Source: Gemmatimonadota bacterium (GTDB lineage: Bacteria > Gemmatimonadota > Gemmatimonadetes > Gemmatimonadales > Gemmatimonadaceae). Taken from it: a stretch of DNA of 64,000 nucleotides. Shown one piece after another: positions 1 through 8,140 of the stretch. Location of the stretch: contig JAQBPY010000073.1 in NCBI GenBank assembly GCA_028287285.1, positions 1 through 64,000 on the forward strand, in the 5' to 3' direction. The position numbers and the translations under genes were made by a program. Under the pieces are notes generated by a model. The model was not told the origin of the DNA, did not search any database, and saw only the letters and a program-made list of their open reading frames with translations. Within the stretch, counting starts at the first letter, position 1, and every line of letters begins with the position of its first letter.

Positions 1-2
1 GG

Positions 3-1841
3 TCGTTCACCTACGCGGGCAGCATCACCAATGCGACCACGCTGGCGGTGAACATCGCGAGCAAGACGGGGGGCACGGTGACGCTGGCCGGCGACATCAA
101 CCCGGCAGGTGCCGCGAAGGGCATCTCCGTGGCGAGCAACAACAGCGGCGCCAATACCATCACCTTCAGTGGGTCGGCGCAGAAGATCAGTTCCGGTGCC
201 GCCGTGGGAGTGAGTCTCTCGGGCAATACGGGCGCTACGGTCAACCTGAGCGGCGGCGGGCTTGCCATCGCCACCACCACCGGCAGCGGCGTCAGCGCCA
301 CCGGCGGCGGCACCGTGACTGTGACGGGCGCGAACAACTCCATTGCGAGCGTGGGGGGCGTCGCGCTCAACGTCAACGGCACGACGATCGGCGCGAGCGG
401 ACTCACCTTCAAGAGCATCAGCGCGAATGGCGGCACGAACGGCATCGTCCTCAACAGCACGGGCAGCAGTGGCGGGCTGTCCGTGACGGGTGATGGAGTC
501 ACCGCGGGATCCGGCGGCACCATTCAGGGCGTGAGCGGCGCCGGCATCGACCTGACCAGCACGCAGAGTCCGAGCTTTACGCGTATGATCATCCAGAACA
601 CCGGCTCGCACGGTATCTCGGGCTCGCTGGTGACCAACTTCAGCCTCACCAACAGCAGCATCTCGGTATCGGGCACCACAGAAGTGGCGGGTCGCCAGGA
701 GTCGAACATCAGCTTCTACCAGAACGCCGGTACGGGTACGGAAAAGAACGTCACCGGCACCGTGACAATCACCGGCAATTCGCTGCTCAACGCACTGCAT
801 CATGGTGTGAACATCACGCAGTACGACGGCACGATTTCGAGTCTCAACATTTCGAGCAACACGATCACGAGCGCCACGGCGAGCTCGGGGTCCACCACGG
901 GGGCGACGACGTCGCATGGCAGTGGCATCAACATCAATCCCATCGGGAGCGGCAGCACGATCGCAAGCGTCTCGAGTGCCACGATCAGCAGCAACGTCAT
1001 CACCGGGTTCCCGGGCAACGGCGGCATCCTGTTCACCGCCGGCAATGCGAATGTGGGTGCACCATCCGGTATCTACGGAACGGCAGGCGACTCGATCACC
1101 ATCCAGAGCAACCGCGTTCGCGGCCACAGTACGGGAACCCCGATGAACACCCAGGCCATCTCCATCGCGGTGAACGGGCGCGGCACGGGGTACTTCCGTG
1201 TCCTCGACAACGGCACCCTTGCCGAGCCGATCACCGACATGGTCGGCCACGCAGTCAACGTGAGTACTTTTGGCTCGGCGGTGCTCAACATCCGGATCAC
1301 GAACAATCGCATTGTCGCCCACAACACTTTCGGCTCACAGGGCATCAGCATGGGAGCGGACAGCGCGGCCAACTTTCCCACGACGGCCGTGATGAACGCC
1401 GTCATAAACTCCAACATCGTGAGCGCGACCAATGGCAGCGGCATCTTCGTTTCCGTTACGCGTCGTGCGGCGGTGAATGTGCGGGTCGCGAGCAACACGG
1501 TGAGCGCCCCGGGCAGCGGCACGTACGGCATTCAGCTTCTGGCTGCCACGTCCCTCGCCAATACGGGCACGGCGTGCTACGACATCACAGGCAACACGAC
1601 AGCCGGCGGCGTCAACGGCGGCACGACTTTCCCGGGCATCGGCATTCGTCGGCAGAGCGGCGCGGCCACCGCACCCAACATCTTCGGCATCGTGGGGCTC
1701 TCGCCCTCTCCGTCGGGAACGCCCACAGTCGAGAACTACATCAACGGCAAGAACACGAGTACAAGCGGCACATTCGGAACGGGTGGAACGGCCATGGCCT
1801 CGGCCACAACAGGCTTCACGAGCTGCACGCTGGCCTTCTAG
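3..1841 (+). CDS. Parallel beta-helix repeat protein, 3' part (5' end outside window)
   Basis: The reading frame is open from the left edge (base 3) with no stop, so the ATG at 48 in the ORF track is probably internal and the true start lies upstream. The visible ~612 residues are rich in Gly, Ser, Thr, Asn and Val, in short turns such as 'ISSNTI' and 'ITNNRI' repeated every 20-30 residues. That is the pattern of right-handed parallel beta-helix (PbH1/pectate-lyase-like) proteins. No catalytic motif or C-terminal sorting signal was recognised. It is probably secreted or on the cell surface. It ends just before a REP-like palindrome. Confidence 0.8.
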   Translation, partial: SFTYAGSITNATTLAVNIASKTGGTVTLAGDINPAGAAKGISVASNNSGANTITFSGSAQKISSGAAVGVSLSGNTGATVNLSGGGLAIATTTGSGVSATGGGTVTVTGANNSIASVGGVALNVNGTTIGASGLTFKSISANGGTNGIVLNSTGSSGGLSVTGDGVTAGSGGTIQGVSGAGIDLTSTQSPSFTRMIIQNTGSHGISGSLVTNFSLTNSSISVSGTTEVAGRQESNISFYQNAGTGTEKNVTGTVTITGNSLLNALHHGVNITQYDGTISSLNISSNTITSATASSGSTTGATTSHGSGININPIGSGSTIASVSSATISSNVITGFPGNGGILFTAGNANVGAPSGIYGTAGDSITIQSNRVRGHSTGTPMNTQAISIAVNGRGTGYFRVLDNGTLAEPITDMVGHAVNVSTFGSAVLNIRITNNRIVAHNTFGSQGISMGADSAANFPTTAVMNAVINSNIVSATNGSGIFVSVTRRAAVNVRVASNTVSAPGSGTYGIQLLAATSLANTGTACYDITGNTTAGGVNGGTTFPGIGIRRQSGAATAPNIFGIVGLSPSPSGTPTVENYINGKNTSTSGTFGTGGTAMASATTGFTSCTLAF

Positions 1842-1877
1842 CGGACCGTGCGCTCAGGACGACAGACGTAGGTCGAA

Positions 1878-1944
1878 GCAGGTCCTTCGCTCTGCTCAGG
1901 ACGACAGCTGGTAGTGTCGTCCTGAGCGCAGCGAATGGACCTGC
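1878..1944. repeat. REP-like palindrome, family A
   Basis: A 13-bp perfect stem GCTCAGGACGACA / TGTCGTCCTGAGC (1894-1906 and 1915-1927) with an 8-nt loop sits inside a longer imperfect palindrome beginning and ending GCAGGTCC...GGACCTGC. Related copies are at about 26452, 42804 and 46342. It lies in the 320-bp space (1842-2161) between the beta-helix gene and the first VPS10-like gene; I see nothing else definite there. It could act as a transcription terminator for the upstream gene. Confidence 0.75.
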
Positions 1945-2161
1945 TTTCCCGTTGCTGTTCGTTCGAATGCATTCGTAAACAGGGCAGGTTTGCCAGGAAC
2001 GATGCGTGCGTGCTCTTCATGATGCTCGCAGCGCCACGCCCTGCTGCGCCCGAACGCGGGCGACTGCTGCGTCCACTACCGGTCCCGCACCGGATGCGCC
2101 CGGCCTGGAAACATCGTATTCTTTGTCGACTGCCCTCATATCACCGATCAGGCTCTACGAC

Positions 2162-5100
2162 ATGCATCCAGGTATCCGCAGTTCACTCGCAACGCTGCTC
2201 ATCGGCACCGCAACAATTGTCCACGCGCAGGCGCCCGACATCTCGGCGGCCATGCACTGGCGCCAAATCGGCCCCACGCGCGCGGGGCGTGCACGTGCCG
2301 TTGCCGGCGTGCCGAGCCAGCCGAACGTCTTTTACATAGGATTCGACAACGGCGGCGTGTGGCGCTCCACTGACTACGGGTCAAACTGGGAGCCGCTCTT
2401 CGACAAGCAGCCCACGGGCTCCATCGGCGCCATTGCTGTTGCGCCCTCTGATCCCAACATCATCTACGTGGGCACCGGTGCGGGCATCATTCGTCCCGAT
2501 CTCGCGGTTGGCGACGGCGTGTACAAGTCCACCGACGCAGGCAAGACCTGGACGCATCTGGGTCTGCGCGAAACGCAGATGATCGCGAACATCGACGTGG
2601 ACCCCAAGGATCCCAACACGCTGTTCGTCGCCGCCCTTGGCCATCCGTACGGCCCGAACGCGGAGCGCGGTATCTTCCGTTCCACCGACGGCGGCAAATC
2701 GTTCCAGAAGGTGCTCTACAAGGACGAGTACACGAGCGGTGACGACGTCCGCATCGACCCCGCCAACCCCAACATCGTGTATGCCGGCCTGTGGATCCAG
2801 CAGCAGAGCTACATCGAAGGCGGTGGCTTTGGCGGCGCCGGCGGCGGCATCTACAAGTCGTCGGATGGCGGCACGACCTGGAAGCCGCTGACGGATGGCT
2901 TGCCCCCCATCATCCAGGCAAACCTGGCCATTGCGCCGAGCAACTCGCGGGTGGTGTATGCGATGGTGGCCGGCAATACGCCGGGCGGCGGCGGTCGAGG
3001 CGGTGCCACGGGCAGTGTGGGCTTCTACAAGTCCACCGACAACGGCGAGCATTGGCACCTCGCGATCAACGACACCCCAGCGGGCCAGGGCAAGACGCCT
3101 GACGCGCGGCCGCTCGTGCGCATTGGCGGCGGTGACCTGCCTACGATCACCGTTGATCCGAAGAACGAGAACGTGGTCTACAGCTCGTCCACCGTGTTCT
3201 GGCGGACGGAGGACGGCGGCATTACATGGTCAGCCGTGCGCGGCGCGCCTGGCGGCGACGACTACCAGAAGACGTGGATCAACCCGAACAACACCGACAT
3301 CCTCGCGGTCGTCGCGGATCAGGGTGGCGTGATCTCCGGCAACCGCGGCAAGTCGTGGAGCAACTGGTACACGCAGCCCACGGCCGCGATGTACCACGTG
3401 TCCACGGACATGGCGTTTCCGTACCGGGTGTGCGGTGGGCAGCAGGACTCCGGCTCCGCATGTGTGGACAGCCGTTCCAACGACGGCGAGATCACCTTCC
3501 ATGACTGGCATCCCGTCAACATCCAGGAATACGGCGTGGCCGCGTCAGATCCGAAGGACCCGGACATGGTGTTTGGCAGTGCCAGAACTAACGTGTCACT
3601 TTACAACAGGCGAAACGGTCAGACGTCGCAAGTGGGGCCGAGTGCCGATCAGAGAGGAGCGGACTTTGGCCGGAACGTTCGTACGATGCCTATCGTCTGG
3701 GCGCCGACGGACCATAAGACATTGTATTACGCGTCCAACGTGGTGTGGAAGTCAACGGACCAAGCGCACAGCTGGACGCGCATCAGCCCCGACCTCGCGC
3801 GCGCCACGTGGGACGTGCCCGCGAACATGGGCAAGTACACGAGCCAAGTGACGCCGGGCCCGCAGGGCTCGATCACCGCGCTGGCGCCGTCGCCGAAAAA
3901 TGGCAAGGTGATGTGGGCCGGCACCGACGACGGCTATATCCAGGTCACCACAGACGGCGGCGCGAAATGGACCAACGTCACGCCCTCGATGGTCAAGCCA
4001 TGGGCGCGCTTCTTCAATATCGACGCCGGCCACTTCGATGCGCAGACGGCGTACGCCGCGGTGAATACCATGCGGCTCGACGACATGAATCCCCACTTCC
4101 TCCGCACGCACGACGGCGGCAGGAACTGGACGGAGATCAACGTGGGCATCGCGCCGGGCAACGTCGCGAATTCCATTCGTGAGGATCCGCGCCGGAAGGG
4201 CTTGCTGTATGCCGCGACGGACGCGCAGGTGTGGGTGTCCTTCGACGACGGCGACCACTGGCAGTCGCTGCGTCTCGACATGCCGGCGATCTCGGTGCGT
4301 GATCTTCAGGTGAAGGACGACAGCAGCTGTTTCTGCTCCGACCTCATTGCCGGCACGCACGGTCGTGGCTTCTATATTCTCGACGACCTGTCACCGCTGC
4401 GCCAGCTGGCCGGCGTGCAGGGTGCGAAGAATGCCTACCTCTTCAAGCCGTCAACGGCGGTGCGTGTTCGTTTTGCGACCAATGATCCGACCCCCTGGCC
4501 ACCGGAAGTTCCGGCTGGAGAGAATCCGTTGCCGGGCGGCATCATCGACTACTATCTCGCGGCGAATGCGTCGGCGCCGGTGAAGCTCGAGATCCTGGAC
4601 AATGCCGGCACGCTCGTTCGCTCGTATTCGAGCAGCGATCTCACCGTACGTGGCACCGATCCGGCCATGGAGCCGGAGAAGTACAACACGATGTGCCAGC
4701 TCGACCCGAACCTGCCTGATTGCGGACTGCCGCTCTACTGGCCTGCGCCGGCGATTGGTCTGTCCACGCAGGCAGGTGTGCACCGCTTCAACTGGGATCT
4801 GCGGTATGATCCCATTGGCGAAGGTGGTGGGGGCCGTGGGGGCGGTGGTGGCTCGGGCGGCGCCGTTCCGCATCGCACTTACGCGGCGGTGAACGCGCCG
4901 TGGGCGCCGCCTGGCAGCTACACCGTGAAGCTCACCGTCGACGGCAAGACGTACACGCAGCCGCTCACACTTCGGCTCGACCCGCGTGTGAAGACGCCGG
5001 CCACTGCGCTGGCGAAGCTCGCATCGCTCACCAAGGAGCTTTACGCGGGTGCGGGCGTTGCGCATTCCGCGTATCTCCAGGCGCGGGCGTTGAGTGCGCA

Positions 5101-5443
5101 GCTTAGCGGTGCGGATGCGGCTGCGTTGAAGCTGCAGGTTGATTCGATTGCTCCGCCCGCCGTAGCCGGTGGTCGTGGAGGGCGGGGCGGCGGCGGTGGG
5201 CGTGCTGGAGGCGCTGGTCCGGCTGCGCCGCCGTCGCTCGAGTCAGCCAGCACGTCGCTCGTTGCCGCCGCGATGGGGATGCAGAGCGCGGATGTCGCGC
5301 CTACAGCCGCGCAACTCGCCGCGGCGGAGAAGGCGCGTGCGCAGCTTGCAGATGTGATGAAGCGGTGGAATGCGCTCAGGGGAAGCGAGCTCGCAAAGCT
5401 GAATGCCAGGCGGAAGGCGGCTGGTCAGCCGCCCATTGGGTAA
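2162..5443 (+). CDS. VPS10/sortilin-like BNR-repeat beta-propeller protein (paralogue 1)
   Basis: This is a secreted protein of 1093 aa. I moved the start from 2006 to the ATG at 2162 because it gives a clean signal peptide (MHPGIRSSLATLL...VHA). About ten Asp-box (BNR) motifs S/T-x-D-x-G-x-x-W are spread along residues 60-760, for example 'STDAGKTWTH' and 'THDGGRNWTE', as in sortilin-type ten-bladed propellers often annotated as glycosyl hydrolase. A Cys pair surrounds 'CGGQQDSGSAC'. The C-terminal ~300 residues hold an Ig/FnIII-like strand region ('PGSYTVKLTVDGKTY') interrupted by Gly/Arg-rich low-complexity stretches. The substrate is unknown, and peptidase or glycosidase activity cannot be read from the sequence. 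Two paralogues follow within 12 kb. Confidence 0.85.
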   Translation: MHPGIRSSLATLLIGTATIVHAQAPDISAAMHWRQIGPTRAGRARAVAGVPSQPNVFYIGFDNGGVWRSTDYGSNWEPLFDKQPTGSIGAIAVAPSDPNIIYVGTGAGIIRPDLAVGDGVYKSTDAGKTWTHLGLRETQMIANIDVDPKDPNTLFVAALGHPYGPNAERGIFRSTDGGKSFQKVLYKDEYTSGDDVRIDPANPNIVYAGLWIQQQSYIEGGGFGGAGGGIYKSSDGGTTWKPLTDGLPPIIQANLAIAPSNSRVVYAMVAGNTPGGGGRGGATGSVGFYKSTDNGEHWHLAINDTPAGQGKTPDARPLVRIGGGDLPTITVDPKNENVVYSSSTVFWRTEDGGITWSAVRGAPGGDDYQKTWINPNNTDILAVVADQGGVISGNRGKSWSNWYTQPTAAMYHVSTDMAFPYRVCGGQQDSGSACVDSRSNDGEITFHDWHPVNIQEYGVAASDPKDPDMVFGSARTNVSLYNRRNGQTSQVGPSADQRGADFGRNVRTMPIVWAPTDHKTLYYASNVVWKSTDQAHSWTRISPDLARATWDVPANMGKYTSQVTPGPQGSITALAPSPKNGKVMWAGTDDGYIQVTTDGGAKWTNVTPSMVKPWARFFNIDAGHFDAQTAYAAVNTMRLDDMNPHFLRTHDGGRNWTEINVGIAPGNVANSIREDPRRKGLLYAATDAQVWVSFDDGDHWQSLRLDMPAISVRDLQVKDDSSCFCSDLIAGTHGRGFYILDDLSPLRQLAGVQGAKNAYLFKPSTAVRVRFATNDPTPWPPEVPAGENPLPGGIIDYYLAANASAPVKLEILDNAGTLVRSYSSSDLTVRGTDPAMEPEKYNTMCQLDPNLPDCGLPLYWPAPAIGLSTQAGVHRFNWDLRYDPIGEGGGGRGGGGGSGGAVPHRTYAAVNAPWAPPGSYTVKLTVDGKTYTQPLTLRLDPRVKTPATALAKLASLTKELYAGAGVAHSAYLQARALSAQLSGADAAALKLQVDSIAPPAVAGGRGGRGGGGGRAGGAGPAAPPSLESASTSLVAAAMGMQSADVAPTAAQLAAAEKARAQLADVMKRWNALRGSELAKLNARRKAAGQPPIG

Positions 5444-5456
5444 ACTGCGAATAACT

Positions 5457-5553
5457 GTCATCCCGCACGCGTTGTGATTGTGGCCGCGTAGGCGCAAGGA
5501 TTGGGATGGGATTTCCCGACACTCGCTCGCGGCGCTCGCTCATGCGGGATGAC
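5457..5553. repeat. REP-like repeat, family B, between convergent genes
   Basis: A forward half copy TGTCATCCCGCA at 5457 and a reverse copy ending TGCGGGATGACA at 5542-5553 (with CCCGACACTCGCTCG) form a long inverted repeat between the convergent genes ending at 5443 and 5584. Other copies are at 16888-17132, 38290, 43923-44095 and 50866. A bidirectional terminator role is plausible. Confidence 0.75.
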
Positions 5554-5583
5554 ATATAGACGTATATGGGATGACAGGGATGC

Positions 5584-6900
5584 CTACATCGTCATCCCCG
5601 CCATGCCACCCGCTGAATGCACCGGCCGCACACGCAGAAAGAACATCGCGCCCACCGGTGTCCTGCTCCCATAAGTATCACGTAACGCCAAAGGCACCAC
5701 ATTGAGCGTCGCACTCGCACCAAGGCCAATGGTGCCACGACCATATTGAAGCACCTCACGAACGTAGCCAAGAGAAAACGCACGTACGGTGAATCGCTCG
5801 GCCGATGAAAAATGCGACACGTCGAGATCGCCCGCACTTTTCTCCACCTGTTCCGCGCGCCCGAACACGGTGGTGCGGCCGTCCACGATGGCTTCTGCCT
5901 CGACAAGCATCGAAGGAGACAATGCACTGCCGGCTTCGTGATGTTTGTTGGCACCATAGATGGCCGCAACCGACAGTTGGCCTTCGCTGCCGAGCCTGGC
6001 GCCATACAGCACTGACGCCGTCACGCGATGCATAGACGCGGCGGGGTCAAGCGCTTCAGGACTGTTGATGTAACCGTACCCCGCATTGATGCTCCAGGAC
6101 GGCGTTGCATTGTACGTCAGCCGGCCCGAGTACGAATCGAGCACCACGCGATCGACGTTGAACCGGAACTGATCGGGCTCTCGGCCATTGAACACTGATG
6201 CTTCCAGCTTGAGGGTGTGCGTAAAGAGACCGGCACTCAGCACGCCAAAGGAGATGTGCGTGGCATCCTGCCAGTGATGCGAGATGGGCACCGTGGGGTT
6301 GTCTGCCGCCGACGGACGATGCATGAACGCCACGGGGCCGAGTGCGGGCTCGCCGGATGGTGCGGCATACAGCATGAGGCCCACTGATGTCGTGACGGGC
6401 TTCTCGTAGAGCGCGCTCAGCTCCATGAACAGGTCGTGCGGATGCTGGCGGTCGTGCAGCGGCTGTCCGTTGTACGCTTCACCCGATTGCAGCAGCAGCG
6501 GATAGCCCCGCGGCGTGACGCCAATGGCGTCGAGGCTCAGCATGGTGCGCAGCTGGAAGCGTCCGTCGGCAAGGGAGTGTGCAGCCATCAGCATCATCCA
6601 GTTCAACGATCCGAACTGTGACTCGCCCCGTGTGCCGCCCTGTTTGTCGTACTGCGCGAAGAGATAACCGTGGCCCGTGATGTCCCAGTGTCCAGGTGCG
6701 GCAAAGTACAACGACGGAATGGGGGCCGCCTCGGGAATCCATGTCGTACCGGATCCCATGCGCTCCATGGAGATGCCGAGTGGATCGGCGGTCATCATCG
6801 TGGACATCGACATCTGTTGTGCCGCGACGTGGCGCATTGGCACCGCCGCGAGAACGCACCACGTGAGCACGTGGCGCGCGAGCTTCATTGTGATCTTCAT
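5584..6900 (-). CDS. Met/His-rich outer-membrane barrel-like protein
   Basis: 438 aa with a signal peptide (MKITMKLARHVLTWCVLAAVPMRHVAAQ; a start at codon 5 is also possible). The mature N-terminus is methionine-rich ('MSMSTMMTADPLGISMERM'), and His residues cluster at 'HDRQHPHD'. The rest alternates aromatic, Gly and polar residues in beta-strand pattern, and the protein ends in a Met-rich tail. I recall similar proteins beside copper/heavy-metal resistance genes, which fits the Met/His content, but no enzymatic motif is visible. It probably shares a transcript with the small Cys/Met/His-rich gene 55 bp upstream (6956-7306). Confidence 0.65.
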   Translation of the reverse strand: MKITMKLARHVLTWCVLAAVPMRHVAAQQMSMSTMMTADPLGISMERMGSGTTWIPEAAPIPSLYFAAPGHWDITGHGYLFAQYDKQGGTRGESQFGSLNWMMLMAAHSLADGRFQLRTMLSLDAIGVTPRGYPLLLQSGEAYNGQPLHDRQHPHDLFMELSALYEKPVTTSVGLMLYAAPSGEPALGPVAFMHRPSAADNPTVPISHHWQDATHISFGVLSAGLFTHTLKLEASVFNGREPDQFRFNVDRVVLDSYSGRLTYNATPSWSINAGYGYINSPEALDPAASMHRVTASVLYGARLGSEGQLSVAAIYGANKHHEAGSALSPSMLVEAEAIVDGRTTVFGRAEQVEKSAGDLDVSHFSSAERFTVRAFSLGYVREVLQYGRGTIGLGASATLNVVPLALRDTYGSRTPVGAMFFLRVRPVHSAGGMAGMTM

Positions 6901-6955
6901 GTCCCGTGTTGAGAAGGCCTGTCCACGCGCGAGTGTCGCGCGGGAAGAGATGGGA

Positions 6956-7306
6956 TCAGGCCTTGGGCGGGGGCGGCTCGGGCGCGCTGTTGAAGAATGG
7001 CACCGGGCGGAGCCGCGACTGGGGAATGCGCTGCGTCGACGGCGCCGGCACCGCGATGGGCTGGCTCGCGCCGTCGAGTGCGCCCAGCTGCGAACATCCG
7101 GTCATCTCGACACAGCAGCGCTGCTGCGCCGGCATCTCGTGTGCGGGCGTATGCGGAGCCGACGTCGCTGCGGCATCGCCCATGTCCATCGACATCTCGC
7201 TGTCATCCGGCCCGCGTGTCACGCACATCGATTCGGCAGGCACCGCCACCGAGAGATGGAAGAGCGTGAAGAGGGTGAGCAGCGAAAGAAATGGACGACG
7301 TCGCAT
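6956..7306 (-). CDS. Small secreted Cys/Met/His-containing protein
   Basis: 116 aa. The ORF track opens at 7519, but the ATG at 7306 starts a typical signal peptide (MRRRPFLSLLTLFTLFHLSVAVPA), so I use it. The mature part has 'MSMDMGD', two His residues in 'HTPAHEM', and a Cys group 'QQRCCVEMTGC', then a Pro-rich C-terminus. Met, His and Cys together suggest metal binding, copper being the usual guess; this is inference. It is followed 55 bp later by the Met/His-rich outer-membrane protein. I do not recognise a named family. Confidence 0.6.
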   Translation of the reverse strand: MRRRPFLSLLTLFTLFHLSVAVPAESMCVTRGPDDSEMSMDMGDAAATSAPHTPAHEMPAQQRCCVEMTGCSQLGALDGASQPIAVPAPSTQRIPQSRLRPVPFFNSAPEPPPPKA

Positions 7307-7493
7307 GGCTTCTGCAATGTAAGCGCGTCGACGCGAGGCAGATACGGGCTGAAGCAGAGTCGCGACGAGGTACGCTCCGGTCGGCACGCCACGTGCCCTT
7401 GCGAGGCTGGAAGGCCCCCGGAAACGGCAATGCGTAAGCGCAAGTGCGACGTGGACTTTCAGCGCGGCAGAGATATTGCCAAGTGGCCGCACC

Positions 7494-8063
7494 ATGATCA
7501 GCTCACGCATATGTCGCACTCTTCTGGTCGCCGTCGTGGTCGTTCATGCGGCGGCGCCTCGACTCGCCGCGCAAAGCCGGGTCGGATCTGACTCGAGCAC
7601 CCGCTGGAACCGCTACGGACACGACCTGGTGTACGGTACCACCCTGGGTCTCGTCTACGCGGGCGTGGACCAGCTGCGCACCGACCCACCGGAGTGGGGC
7701 AAGGACTTTACGGGGTACGAAAAACGCGCCGCGTCGGACATCGGGGAGTTCCTGGTGCAGGAAACCGTCACGGACATTCTTGCCGGGGCCATGAACAGGC
7801 CGCTGGACTATCAGCGCTGCCGCTGTCATGGAACGGCCGACCGGCTGGGCTGGGTGGCCATGTCCGCGCTGGAAGATCCCACGCCGAGTGGAGGCCATGT
7901 GCTCGCGGTGCCACGAATCGTGGGCGCATTTGCGGGAAGCTTCGCGCAGGCCGCGTGGCGCCCGCGTACGGGCGGCGTTGCCAGGCTCGGGCTCGTGAAC
8001 GGCGCGACGTCATTGCTCATCGGGGCAGGCATCAACCTGTACTACGAATTCCGGCATCGATGA
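7494..8063 (+). CDS. Secreted conserved hypothetical protein
   Basis: 189 aa from the ATG at 7494 (MISSRICRTLLVAVVVVHAAAPRLAAQ), which starts the signal peptide; the track's TTG at 7476 adds only six residues. The mature part contains 'GYEKRAASDIGEFLVQE', a Cys-x-Cys ('RCRCHG'), and a hydrophobic Gly/Ala-rich C-terminal half that may insert in a membrane. It is divergent from the Met/His-rich pair; the 187 bp between them must hold promoters for both. I do not recognise a function. Confidence 0.6.
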   Translation: MISSRICRTLLVAVVVVHAAAPRLAAQSRVGSDSSTRWNRYGHDLVYGTTLGLVYAGVDQLRTDPPEWGKDFTGYEKRAASDIGEFLVQETVTDILAGAMNRPLDYQRCRCHGTADRLGWVAMSALEDPTPSGGHVLAVPRIVGAFAGSFAQAAWRPRTGGVARLGLVNGATSLLIGAGINLYYEFRHR

Positions 8064-8073
8064 GCGACAGGCG

Positions 8074-8103
8074 CTGACGGCGCTTCTCCAACACTGGTAT
8101 AGT
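8074..8103 (+). promoter_or_regulatory. Candidate sigma-70-type promoter for the 8141 gene
   Basis: CTGACG (8074-8079) and TATAGT (8098-8103) are separated by 18 bp. They match four of six and five of six positions of the -35 and -10 consensus. The GTG start follows 38 bp later, with CTCCGGAGA as a possible ribosome binding site at about 8123-8131. Confidence 0.45.
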
Positions 8104-8140
8104 TCCCGGACGACCTCATTCTCTCCGGAGACACCCCACT

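Noticed and set aside
11-1531. Long minus-strand frames opposite the beta-helix gene
   Set aside because: They are hydrophobic, Pro/Val/Leu-rich complements of Gly/Ser/Thr-rich repeats with no signal or motif.
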